A program made the translations under genes and the position numbers. The notes below the pieces were generated by a model. That model made no database searches, was not told the origin of the DNA, and saw only the letters and a list, made by a program, of their open reading frames with translations. A stretch of DNA of 64,000 nt from Fibrobacter sp. UBA7003 (lineage in GTDB: Bacteria; Fibrobacterota; Fibrobacteria; Fibrobacterales; Fibrobacteraceae): contig DJXN01000006.1 in assembly GCA_002449765.1 (NCBI GenBank), positions 86,883-150,882 on the forward strand. Reading direction: 5' to 3'. Positions 36,973 to 45,092 of this stretch are shown here, one piece after another. How positions within the stretch are numbered: the stretch's first letter is position 1; each line of letters starts with the position of its first letter.

Positions 36973-38469
36973 CTATTCCGCAGTCAGGTCTTCGCGCAGT
37001 ACGAGTTTTTCGTTTTTCCAGGTTTCCAGGCCGTTCTGCAGTAGCAGTTTGCCTGTGGCCCGCATCAGCCGGACATCGATGATTCGGAGAGTCCGCATGT
37101 TTTCGAGCTGTCGGCGCTCCGCTTCGCGCAGGTCCTCTTCCATCTCGAAAATTTCGCGGTAGTTGCTCTTGCCCATGGTGAGCTTCTTGAATTCCTCTTC
37201 GAGTTCCTTCTGGTGGTATTCCACCGCAATCTGCCCGTAGCGCCACTGTTCGCGGATTTCTTGCGCCCTGTTCTGCAGAATCCTGTATTCCTCAAAGATT
37301 TGCGCCTGCAACAGCATGAGTCTTGTACGGGCGGCCCTCACGCTGTATTTCTGGGCCGATATGCGGTGCCGCTCGGCAACGCCGCCGAACAGCGGTATGT
37401 TTATCTCTATGCCGCCCGCAAGCACGGTCTGGCGCTTGCCCTCGGTCTTGAAGTTCCTCACGGCCTCGCGGGCCTTGTCGTTACGGCTGCGGATTCCGTA
37501 GTTGCCGATAAGGTCCACGGTAGGGAGCCAGTCGGCCCGCCTTGCAGAAAGTTCCGATTCGCGGAGCATGACCTCGGCCCCTTGCGATAGGTAGCCCGGA
37601 TGCATGAGCGACATGGAATCCAGGAATGTGAGCGAATCCAGCCTTGCCGCCGAATCGGGGGCAAGGTCCGGGCGCATGGCGATGGGGCGGGGGTCGTGGA
37701 TGTATTCGCCGGACGACAGCGTGAGCAACAGCGTAAGCCTTGCGCCGCGCAGCTTGTCGAGTGCGTCGAGCCTTGCCGACTCGCGGTCGGAATACTCCGC
37801 CACGGCCTTGCTATAGTCAAGGGGCGAAAGCAGACCCTGCTTGAGCCGCTTGCCCGCATCTTCCACGATGTCCTTTGCCACGCGGGCCGATTCCGTCGCC
37901 GAGGCCAGGAACCGGTCGGCGTAGTAGTAGTTCCAGTAGGCGTCGCAGAATTTTTCCAAGACATCGTTCAGGGCGTCGCGGTATTTCTGGTAGGCGAGTT
38001 CCCTGCGGAGCCTTGCCTGTTCCAGCTCGTTCGTGGCCGAGAAGAACAGCGGGCCGTCCTTGAGGAGGTGCTGGCGCAGCTCCCCGCCAAAATAGAGTTC
38101 CGAGGTGTAGTCGCTGTGCGTGTAGGTGGCCTGGTTGAACCCCACATTGTATTCGGTGCCGGTGGGGAGCGCCCCCTGTACGCCTATCTTGTATTCTTCC
38201 TTGGTTTCCGTAAACAGTGCGCCGGGCCGTTCGGCGGTCTCCTTGAACGCGCGGCCCACGAGCCTTGGCTCGAACTTGCCGTAGGCTCCCGTGGCCGCTT
38301 CGGATTCCGAGAGCCATGCGAACTTCGCTTCCGTCACGTCGGCGTTGTTGGTGAGCACGGCCTGCAGGGCCGTCCCGAAATCCAGGTACAGCGAGTCGCC
38401 CTTTTCTTCGGCGGCAAGGGCGGCAACTACAGCCAGGGTGGCGATGATGTTTACGGCGCGGAAACTCAT
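36973..38469 (-). CDS. TolC-family outer membrane efflux channel
   Basis: This 498-residue protein has a cleavable signal peptide and the long helical repeats of TolC proteins. The TolC hairpin pattern (LDYSKAVAEYSDRESARLDALDKLRGARLTL, cut here for space) and the second repeat (YHQKELEEEFKKLTMGKSNY) sit in two halves, with LFGGVAERHRI near the middle of the second. It would form the outer-membrane tunnel of an efflux or type I secretion complex. The start overlaps the adaptor stop by 4 bases (ATGA), so lipoprotein, adaptor and TolC are one coupled operon. It is GC-rich like the ATPase operon. No inner-membrane pump is encoded next to it. Confidence 0.88.
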   Translation of the reverse strand: MSFRAVNIIATLAVVAALAAEEKGDSLYLDFGTALQAVLTNNADVTEAKFAWLSESEAATGAYGKFEPRLVGRAFKETAERPGALFTETKEEYKIGVQGALPTGTEYNVGFNQATYTHSDYTSELYFGGELRQHLLKDGPLFFSATNELEQARLRRELAYQKYRDALNDVLEKFCDAYWNYYYADRFLASATESARVAKDIVEDAGKRLKQGLLSPLDYSKAVAEYSDRESARLDALDKLRGARLTLLLTLSSGEYIHDPRPIAMRPDLAPDSAARLDSLTFLDSMSLMHPGYLSQGAEVMLRESELSARRADWLPTVDLIGNYGIRSRNDKAREAVRNFKTEGKRQTVLAGGIEINIPLFGGVAERHRISAQKYSVRAARTRLMLLQAQIFEEYRILQNRAQEIREQWRYGQIAVEYHQKELEEEFKKLTMGKSNYREIFEMEEDLREAERRQLENMRTLRIIDVRLMRATGKLLLQNGLETWKNEKLVLREDLTAE

Positions 38470-39263
38470 TTAAGCAGGATTTTCCCCGTGACTCCCGGTT
38501 CTACGGCCAGGTCCGTGTTGTCGAATATGACCTTCACGGTGCGCAGCATGCTGGACTTGTCCACCACGGGCGATACGAACTCGATTTTGCCCTTCTTGCG
38601 GCGCACCTGCTTGCGCCCGTCGAGCGAAAGGCTTACCTGTTGGCCGGGTTTTAGCTTGCCCGACCTGTTCGCCACCACATAGGCGACCATGCGGCAGGTG
38701 CGCACATCAGCGATTTCGATGACGGGTTCCAGGCCCTCGACGCTTTCGCCCTTGTTCTTGGATATGGAAACGATTTCGCCGTCGAAGGGGGCGGTGAGAA
38801 CGCGCTTTTCGAGTTCTGCCCCGGCGACATCGTGTTCGAGCTTCGCGCGTTCCCTTTCAACCTCGGCCGATGTGAGTTCGGCTGCGGCCACGTCGTGGTT
38901 CATCTGCTTTTCCCAGACCTGTTCCGCGCTTACGGAGTTGCTGTTCTCGAAAAGGTTGCGGGTTGCGTCCAGGTCTTTCTTGTAGGCCTGGAGTTTTGCC
39001 CTGGCCGAAAGCACCGCCGAGGAGTCGTTCGCGGTGATACCCGTGATGCGGACGCGCAGCCGTTCCTCGCGGTTCACGAGGTTCATGAGCGTGTCGCCCT
39101 TGCGCACGAACGCGCCTTCCTTGACCCAGATGCTGTCAATCTTCCCGGACACGGTGAACCCGACGCGGGCCTGGTTGATGGGTTCCGTGACACCGTCGAA
39201 CCCCTGCTGCGCAAGTGCAGATGCCGCGAGGGCGAGGGCTGTAAATAGGGCCTTGCCGAGCAT
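38466..39263 (-). CDS. HlyD/RND-type periplasmic adaptor (short form)
   Basis: This 265-residue periplasmic adaptor has a signal peptide ending near ALA-QQ. A biotinyl-lipoyl-like half (VGFTVSGKIDSIWVKEGAFVRKGD) is followed by a helical hairpin (about 85-150), the second half (LTAPFDGEIVSISKNKGESV) and a beta-barrel domain ending EPGVTGKILLK. It is shorter than most RND adaptors and lacks a C-terminal extension. The gene overlaps both neighbours by the ATGA pattern. It presumably docks the TolC-like protein to an inner-membrane transporter encoded elsewhere. The GAF-HlyD protein at 8826-10277 is another adaptor-type protein in the region. Confidence 0.85.
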   Translation of the reverse strand: MLGKALFTALALAASALAQQGFDGVTEPINQARVGFTVSGKIDSIWVKEGAFVRKGDTLMNLVNREERLRVRITGITANDSSAVLSARAKLQAYKKDLDATRNLFENSNSVSAEQVWEKQMNHDVAAAELTSAEVERERAKLEHDVAGAELEKRVLTAPFDGEIVSISKNKGESVEGLEPVIEIADVRTCRMVAYVVANRSGKLKPGQQVSLSLDGRKQVRRKKGKIEFVSPVVDKSSMLRTVKVIFDNTDLAVEPGVTGKILLK

Positions 39264-40753
39264 CAGTCTGCCGCCGCGCTAGAGGAACTGGATGACGAAC
39301 TAGACGCAACCGACGAACTGGACGCTGCCGACGAACTTGAAGCCTCGGAAGAGCTGGATGCCTCGGACGAACTGGACACGGGTGCCTTGGAAAGCTCGGT
39401 GAGCACCGTCAGCCCCTGCAAGTAGAGCCCGTTCTTCGCATGGGCGGTGATGTTCATGCCCACGGTGTCGCCCGCCGCAAGGGAGTCGTCGAACGTTTCG
39501 AACATCTTGACGAACAGCGTGTCGGCCTTGATCCAGGCGTCGGCATTGGGGGACTCGTTGTCGGCGTAGATGGACTTCTTGACCTTTGCCGCCTTGCTCC
39601 ATTGGACCGTGGCGAGCGAGTCGGAGAACTTGACCCAGAGCGTGTCGTTTACCGAGAAAGTCGCCTTGTAGCGGCTGCTTGCCGCCCAGGCGTTGCTCGT
39701 GACGGCATAAAGTCCTCGGTTCGTGGTAAAGGCTGCGTCGCCCGAAAGGTCTACGGTCAGCCTTTCGCCTTTCTTGGTGTAGCCCACGATGCTCACGGAG
39801 TAGGACTTTTCGGCGGCAAGCGGGGCCGTGTGCCGCAGGTACAGCGTGTCGCCCTTGATTTCGGGCGTGATGACTGTCGCGGAATCGCCCGCGAGGCTCA
39901 CGGAAATGTTCTCCTTGCTGAGCGGCTCGCTGAACACATAGTAGGGCGTGATGAGCGGCGAGAGGTTCTTGTAGCCCATGCGGTTCTTGTCCATTACGTT
40001 TGAAGATACGATGACGGGGGCGCTCTCCTTGAGGGTGTCGCGGACGAGGAAGATTCTGCCCATGTCATGCACGGCGTCGGAACGCAGGCGGGGGAGCGCC
40101 GTGTTCGAAAAGCGGTAGGTCTTGCCCTTGTAGGTGAAGGGTTCTGCCGAGAGCGTGAGGCCGGAATCGGCGGGGAGCTTTTCGAAGGAGAACCTGCCGA
40201 GCGAATCCGTCGCGGCGGAGAACGTTTCGGGGGCGATGTTCACGAAGGCCGTGTCCTGGTGCGCGAGGCGCAGCTTTACCTTGGGGGCTGGCGACTTTAC
40301 GCCCGTGGCTTCTTCTTGCACATAGAGTTCGCCGGAAACTCCCGCGTTCAGCGGCGAAAGCCGCACGACGCGCGACCCGCTCGCCACCACGCCCTCCATG
40401 TAGCTCGATTCGCCCGTGGATGCCACCGTGATAATTTTGGGGGCGTAGTAAAGCGTGTCCTTCTTGTCAACCGTGTAGTGGCTGAAGGTGAAGGTGTGCT
40501 GGCCGTAGGGCAGCCCGTCTATGAAGAACGCCCCCGACTCGTCGGTATAGGCGGTCTTCTGCTTGCCGGAACCGTCCATGTAGTCTATGGAGGCCCCTTC
40601 GAGGCCAAGCCCGGTGGAGCCGCTTACGACACTGCCCGAGAATGTCCACTTGGAGTATTCGTCGTCCTCGGAATCGGACACGGAACAGCCCGAAACGAGA
40701 GCCGCCACGGCAAGCGCCGTGACAAAGGATGTACAAAGTTTAACTAGGTTCAT
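39263..40753 (-). CDS. Lipoprotein with carboxypeptidase-regulatory-like domains and serine-rich tail
   Basis: This 496-residue lipoprotein starts at 40753, where AAGGGG gives a ribosome-binding site, and has lipobox VSGC with Cys23. Residues about 35-100 (SGSVVSGSTGLGLEGASI, YTDESGAFFIDGLPYG) look like a carboxypeptidase-regulatory-like beta domain, and a second similar segment lies near 150-215. A domain resembling bacterial Ig-like modules follows (YYVFSEPLSKENISV). The last 40 residues are almost all serine with glutamate and alanine. In the other lipoproteins here such tracts lie next to the lipid anchor, so a C-terminal position is unusual. Its stop overlaps the adaptor start, so it is translated with the efflux genes and probably works with them. 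Confidence 0.8.
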   Translation of the reverse strand: MNLVKLCTSFVTALAVAALVSGCSVSDSEDDEYSKWTFSGSVVSGSTGLGLEGASIDYMDGSGKQKTAYTDESGAFFIDGLPYGQHTFTFSHYTVDKKDTLYYAPKIITVASTGESSYMEGVVASGSRVVRLSPLNAGVSGELYVQEEATGVKSPAPKVKLRLAHQDTAFVNIAPETFSAATDSLGRFSFEKLPADSGLTLSAEPFTYKGKTYRFSNTALPRLRSDAVHDMGRIFLVRDTLKESAPVIVSSNVMDKNRMGYKNLSPLITPYYVFSEPLSKENISVSLAGDSATVITPEIKGDTLYLRHTAPLAAEKSYSVSIVGYTKKGERLTVDLSGDAAFTTNRGLYAVTSNAWAASSRYKATFSVNDTLWVKFSDSLATVQWSKAAKVKKSIYADNESPNADAWIKADTLFVKMFETFDDSLAAGDTVGMNITAHAKNGLYLQGLTVLTELSKAPVSSSSEASSSSEASSSSAASSSSVASSSSSSSSSAAAD

Positions 40754-40848
40754 AAAACCCCTTGATATGCCTCGGAAATCTAGTAAAAGCCCCTTCATTT
40801 TACTAAATATCCAAAAGACATTAACCTTAAAAACAAAGGAATTGCAAA

Positions 40849-41187
40849 ATGGCAGAAAACAAGCAGCCGCAAATCGAATGGAACGACAAGGATATGCGCA
40901 CCACCTACGTGAACGCGACCAACGTAGTGGCCGGGCGCGAAGAGGTGATGATGATTCTCGGCGTGAATCGCGCATGGCAGATGAACCAGGAAAAGGTCGA
41001 TGTCGCCATCTCCGACCGAATCGTGATGAACCCCTACACGGCAAAGCGCCTCGCCATTATGCTCAGTGCCACCGTGCGCGCCTACGAAAAGAAGTATGGC
41101 CCGCTCGACATCGGCGTGAACACCGCCCCGGCGGCAGCCCCTGCCGCCCCCGCGGCCGCCAAGGCGACCGGCAAGTCGGCCAAGTAA
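40849..41187 (+). CDS. DUF3467 protein
   Basis: This 112-residue protein matches the DUF3467 family. It has YVNATNVVAGREEVMMILGV in the first half and VAISDRIVMNPYTAKRLAIMLSATVRAYE in the second (27 and 20-odd residues shown only in part). The last 20 residues are Ala/Pro-rich and disordered. Function is not known in the family. It is divergent from the lipoprotein operon and shares a 95-base gap with it. AAGGAATTGCAAA upstream is a weak ribosome-binding site. A GC-rich inverted repeat (CCCCCAA...TTGGGGG, about 41201-41226) downstream could act as a terminator. Confidence 0.8.
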   Translation: MAENKQPQIEWNDKDMRTTYVNATNVVAGREEVMMILGVNRAWQMNQEKVDVAISDRIVMNPYTAKRLAIMLSATVRAYEKKYGPLDIGVNTAPAAAPAAPAAAKATGKSAK

Positions 41188-41270
41188 CGCCCGCCCCGAC
41201 CGCCCCCCAAGGTCCAATCTCTTTGGGGGAGGGGGAGGAGGGAAAAGTTTTCTTTAGGTAAGAGGATTTT

Positions 41271-42305
41271 ATGCCTGTAAAAATCTTTATAAGTCATTCT
41301 AGTGCAGATAAACCTGTAATTGAGGCTTTGCAGAGAGTGCTTCAGTTGGCGTGTAACCTGAAACAACAAGATTTCTTTTGTACGAGTATTTCTGGAATGG
41401 GATGCTCTGGGGGTGATTTTTTTAATGAAACAATCAGAAAATCTCTACAAGAAGCTTCTGTCGTTGTTGCTTATCTTTCTAAAAACTATAAACAATCGGA
41501 ATTTTGTTGTGCAGAATTAGGCGCAACATGGATTTCTAGAGAAAGTAAACTTTTTGTACCTCTGTTAGATTCTGAGTTGGACTACAATGTTTTTGGTGGT
41601 GTTCTAAACGGAACGCATTTGTATAAAATAAATGATAGAGCGAATTTACTTTCTACGGTGCAGTCAATCATAAAAACATGTCGGTCCAGATCCGATTTGC
41701 CTTATCTATCAGATCAGATAGATCATTTTATTAAAGAATATCCAGCGCTAAAAACAAAAGTTCCAAATCCTTTTATTTGTACTGAAGAACAATACAATGC
41801 TTTGGTGAATGCGCGTGATTCTTTAAGGACGACAAACGCAGAATTAAATGCGACTATAGAGCTTAAAGAAAAAGAGATTGCTCGCTTAAAAGAATTAAAA
41901 GATGCTGAAGAGGTCAGGAATCTTGAACTAGAAAATAATAGAGACTCTTTGCAGGCCTTTAAGGATGCCGCACATGAGGTGTATTTGAAGGGAAAAGAAA
42001 TGAATAGTTATGTTCGCAAGTTCATTATTTATGATTATTTCGGCTTGACTGTTAGAGATTGTGATGATGAGGTTTATAGGGAATATGTTAAGGCGAAGGA
42101 TGCTGGTTATTTAAGGGAACCATTTGACGGCGATTTTCGCGTCAATGAAGAAAATAGGCATGTAAGAAAAATTCATTCTGCTCTAGCGCAATTTAAGGAC
42201 TTTGCCGAATCTCTAGATGACGAAGCTGCTCGTGTTGTTGAAGACGAATATGATGCTGACTTTAATTTGAATAATACAGAATTTATTGATAAGGTTTTAT
42301 GCTAG
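41271..42305 (+). CDS. TIR-domain protein, first gene of a putative defence operon
   Basis: The 344-residue protein begins with a TIR domain (about 1-140): IFISHSSADKP is box 1, and the LSKNYKQSEFCCAEL segment holds Glu82 at the position of the catalytic glutamate in NAD+-cleaving TIR enzymes. Residues about 180-235 form a coiled coil rich in E, K and L. The last 100 residues have no recognised domain. TIR proteins in bacterial defence often deplete NAD+ after phage sensing. AAGAGGA lies 5 bases before the start. The HNH gene follows after 16 bases and the next two genes overlap, so the TIR protein heads a four-gene operon. The DNA is AT-rich. Confidence 0.85.
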   Translation: MPVKIFISHSSADKPVIEALQRVLQLACNLKQQDFFCTSISGMGCSGGDFFNETIRKSLQEASVVVAYLSKNYKQSEFCCAELGATWISRESKLFVPLLDSELDYNVFGGVLNGTHLYKINDRANLLSTVQSIIKTCRSRSDLPYLSDQIDHFIKEYPALKTKVPNPFICTEEQYNALVNARDSLRTTNAELNATIELKEKEIARLKELKDAEEVRNLELENNRDSLQAFKDAAHEVYLKGKEMNSYVRKFIIYDYFGLTVRDCDDEVYREYVKAKDAGYLREPFDGDFRVNEENRHVRKIHSALAQFKDFAESLDDEAARVVEDEYDADFNLNNTEFIDKVLC

Positions 42306-42321
42306 ACGACAGGTTTTGGTT

Positions 42322-42687
42322 ATGACCGAAGAAGAAATTGATGCTATTTGGCAAAAAGGCCGAATTGTGCCTGACTATGACCCTTCCAAGTTCAGGAAGG
42401 ATGCCTGCGGCGCATGGATTGCCCGTGATAAATATGGCGATGCAGATGCCGATTTTGGCTGGGAAGTTGACCATATTTATCCGCAAGCTTTAGGTGGTGG
42501 CGACGATGATGTAAACAAAAGACCTCTTCATTGCAAAAATAATCGAAGCAAGGGCGATGACTATCCTTCTTATAAGTCTGCAGTGACCGCTCGTGGAAAT
42601 AAAAATGTTGAGCTTGAACGAATTCTTGTCGTGAATAAGAATAAAATGGAACTCTTGAACTCTAAGTATGGAGCGCCCAATGCTTGA
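42322..42687 (+). CDS. HNH endonuclease-like protein
   Basis: This 121-residue protein has the HNH motif. WEVDHIYP (Asp50, His51) is followed by GGGDDDVNKRPLHCKNNRSKGD, with Asn65, His70 and Asn74 at the positions of the second and third metal or DNA contacts. It resembles small HNH nucleases that cut DNA. The start at 42322 gives a compact protein. Its end overlaps the ATPase gene start by 8 bases, so the two are coupled. It lies in the TIR operon. Confidence 0.8.
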   Translation: MTEEEIDAIWQKGRIVPDYDPSKFRKDACGAWIARDKYGDADADFGWEVDHIYPQALGGGDDDVNKRPLHCKNNRSKGDDYPSYKSAVTARGNKNVELERILVVNKNKMELLNSKYGAPNA

Positions 42688-43804
42688 AAAAATGACAGTA
42701 AAAGGCTTGTTGCATCAGTTCAATTATGAACTGGACTTTACCAATGAAAACGGACCTGCTGTAAAGTATATTACGGGACCGAATGGATTTGGTAAAACGA
42801 CAATTTTGAAACTGTTGGTCGCTCTGTATGGTGCCGATTGGAAGACTATGGCGGCTTTGCCGTTTAAGTCTTTTGATTGTGTAATAGATGGCAAAAGCCT
42901 AAGCATAACAAAAGATGAATGTCAGATTGTACAAAATGATGATTCCGATGAACAGGATGACCTTGATGTTCGTTTAGACATTTTGTTTGAAGGACAAAAG
43001 CCATTGCAGATTTCTGTAAAGGGGCGTGATGGTAAGTTTTACACACCGAAAAAGAGCGGGGACCACTCTGTCGAGATGATACTCTCGCAAAAGAAAATCT
43101 TGTACATTCCGGAAACGCGAGTCATTGAAAAAAATCTTCCTAAAAGGAACCGAAAAACTCCTGTAAAAACTTGTAATGATTCTTTCATTAAGTATCTGTC
43201 GATTCTTTCTGATAAAATAGAAGATTTTCTAAAGAGCAAACTCAAAAATGAATTCCCGGTGAATGGACCCATCGAAGGTTTGAAATTCCCTTTGATTGAT
43301 AAAATGCTCAGTTTCGGATTAAATCCCGAATTCTTGACCGATGTAAAAAAGTATGGTTTAGTTGTTGAAAGAATTTTGGAAGAAAACGGCTCTGTTCAGC
43401 ATGAAATTGATAAAATCGAAAAGTTTGTGGAACTTGTAAATCGATATGAGTTTATCAACAAGAAAATCTCAATATCCGAGAAAGATGGTTTCCGGTTTAA
43501 GCTGACGGACAAATACAATACGATTGTCGATTTGGATGATTTGTCGTCTGGCGAACGGCAGTATTTGATGCTTGTTTATAAAATGCTGTTTGAATCTAGC
43601 GAACATACTTTAGTTCTTGTCGATGAACCCGAAAATTCCATGCATATGTCATGGATTCTTGAGTTTCCCAAAGTCATTAAGGAACTTTGTAAGTGGAGCG
43701 ATTTGCAATTCATTGTCTGCACCCATAATTCCAACATCTTTGAACAAAGATGGGATATGTCGCAGGACTTGTTTGAAAAGAGTCAACCAAGGAAGGCGGA
43801 ATGA
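42680..43804 (+). CDS. ABC-type/AAA ATPase of the TIR-HNH-DUF4435 operon
   Basis: This 374-residue ATPase has a Walker A (GPNGFGKTT, 33-41), an ABC-like signature (LSSGERQYLM, near residue 290), a Walker B (LVLVDEPENSMH) and a final H-loop-like CTHNSNIF. This is the layout of OLD-family and AriA-type ATPases. The start at 42680 is chosen because GGAG lies 6 bases upstream; an ATG at 42668 is possible. It overlaps the HNH gene by 8 bases and the DUF4435 gene by 4 (ATGA). ATPase plus DUF4435 is the PARIS (AriA/AriB) arrangement, so a PARIS-like sensor is the closest known comparison. Confidence 0.83.
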   Translation: MLEKMTVKGLLHQFNYELDFTNENGPAVKYITGPNGFGKTTILKLLVALYGADWKTMAALPFKSFDCVIDGKSLSITKDECQIVQNDDSDEQDDLDVRLDILFEGQKPLQISVKGRDGKFYTPKKSGDHSVEMILSQKKILYIPETRVIEKNLPKRNRKTPVKTCNDSFIKYLSILSDKIEDFLKSKLKNEFPVNGPIEGLKFPLIDKMLSFGLNPEFLTDVKKYGLVVERILEENGSVQHEIDKIEKFVELVNRYEFINKKISISEKDGFRFKLTDKYNTIVDLDDLSSGERQYLMLVYKMLFESSEHTLVLVDEPENSMHMSWILEFPKVIKELCKWSDLQFIVCTHNSNIFEQRWDMSQDLFEKSQPRKAE

Positions 43805-44637
43805 TTCAGGCTCCATTGCAAGAGGTGACGGAAGCAAACCGTCCTGGCGACACCTTAGGTGCGATTCACCAAAGTATCAATTCGCATATGCGGGCGATGT
43901 GGGTTATTGTTGAAGATGAACCTGATGTTTTGGTTTATAGCAAATTCTTTTCAACAGACCGCTTAAATGTTCGGTCATCATCGATAAAAAAAAGAAAAAG
44001 CTGTAAGAATGTTGAAAAAATCGTAGATACTATACTACACGAGAATTACGACAAAATTATAGGAATTAGAGACAGAGATTCTATTGACTTCTTGCCTGCT
44101 TATACGTTAAAAAAGAATGTATTCTTGACAGATCAGCGTGATATTGAAATGCAAATGCTCAAGACCAATGGTGTTGTTTTGTTACTTAAACAAAAAGATT
44201 CTGGTATTGAACAGAAAATTGAAAACGTCAAGCCGCTTGCTAGAGCTATAGGATGTTATCGAATCTTTAATGACATTAAAGAGTTTGGTTATTCATTCAA
44301 CAAGAAATTAAAAATAGGTCGTTTTAGAGACGATAAAGCCCATGTTCTTAAACAGGGCGCTTTAGTAGAGCTAGATAGTTCCTTTTTTGAAGGAAGAACG
44401 GAGCAAGATAGGAACGATTTTGATAATCTTAAAGATGTTTGTGATTTAAAAGATTTCGCGTTGGTTTGTAATGGGCATGATTTTCTTGCTTTATTAGATT
44501 GCTTAGCGACTATTCCTCATTTGAAGGAATTTTTGCCTCAATGCTACGACATTGAGTCTTTTAAACAGTCTGCCCTTTATTCTGATTTAAAAGACTGGGC
44601 CGATCGTAATAATGTTTCACTATTTGAGGGAACATAA
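43801..44637 (+). CDS. DUF4435/TOPRIM-like protein (AriB-like)
   Basis: This 278-residue protein shows the DUF4435 pattern of TOPRIM-related proteins. A strand with WVIVEDEPD (Glu38) is followed by IIGIRDRDSID (Asp91, Asp93) and VFLTDQRDIEMQML. The acidic residues match the metal-binding TOPRIM positions. In PARIS defence AriB, a DUF4435 protein, is released by the ATPase and acts as the toxic effector. AAGGA lies just upstream of the overlapping start. It is the last gene of the TIR operon and is followed after 14 bases by the small LEPR-like gene. Confidence 0.8.
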   Translation: MIQAPLQEVTEANRPGDTLGAIHQSINSHMRAMWVIVEDEPDVLVYSKFFSTDRLNVRSSSIKKRKSCKNVEKIVDTILHENYDKIIGIRDRDSIDFLPAYTLKKNVFLTDQRDIEMQMLKTNGVVLLLKQKDSGIEQKIENVKPLARAIGCYRIFNDIKEFGYSFNKKLKIGRFRDDKAHVLKQGALVELDSSFFEGRTEQDRNDFDNLKDVCDLKDFALVCNGHDFLALLDCLATIPHLKEFLPQCYDIESFKQSALYSDLKDWADRNNVSLFEGT

Positions 44638-44651
44638 AAGTTTTGGTAAGA

Positions 44652-45077
44652 ATGAAAGAGAACAAAGAAAATCCCTTTATAATCGAGTCGCTGGAACGGC
44701 GACAGATGATGGATGGCGCACCGGGCGACATCGTGCTGCCGGGCGGCATTGAACAGCCCGAAGCCGTTATCGAGGCCCCGGCGGTGATTGGCGAGATAGA
44801 ACAGCCCGTCAATGTGACCCCGAACGACGCTGACTTCTTGACCAGGGCGAGCATCAAGCAGCTTGCCAACACGGAATTTGTCCGTAACCCCGAGACTGGG
44901 CTTTATGTGGCAGAAGATTCCGGCGAAATAGTCAAGTCCGTAAACAGGGACTTGATAATAAACCCACAGAAAAATCTTGAAATACAACAGTCCGCACCAC
45001 TGAGCGCTGCGGATATTCAAGCCCTGCTCTCCATAGACCCGGACAACTTGGGCGGCAAGGGCAACACGAAAGTTTAA
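44652..45077 (+). CDS. Small protein with a LEPR-like N-terminal motif
   Basis: This 141-residue protein begins MKENKENPFIIESLERRQMMDGAPG, whose core IESLERRQMMDG closely resembles the start of the giant proteins (IESLEPRLMMDA and IEALEPRLMMSA). The proline is replaced by arginine and the leucine by glutamine. The rest is acidic with Pro/Glu-rich linkers and no RTX repeats. It starts at 44652 with a weak ribosome-binding site and lies 15 bases before the second lipoprotein. It may be a small passenger or export accessory using the same signal, or a relic of a larger gene. Confidence 0.65.
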   Translation: MKENKENPFIIESLERRQMMDGAPGDIVLPGGIEQPEAVIEAPAVIGEIEQPVNVTPNDADFLTRASIKQLANTEFVRNPETGLYVAEDSGEIVKSVNRDLIINPQKNLEIQQSAPLSAADIQALLSIDPDNLGGKGNTKV

Positions 45078-45092
45078 TAATAGGAGTATGAA

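Noticed and set aside
36973..40753. Classical type I secretion operon for the giant proteins
   Set aside because: TolC and adaptor are present but there is no HlyB-type ABC ATPase in the window, and the adaptor is of a short RND-like type. The link to the giants is therefore kept as a hypothesis only.
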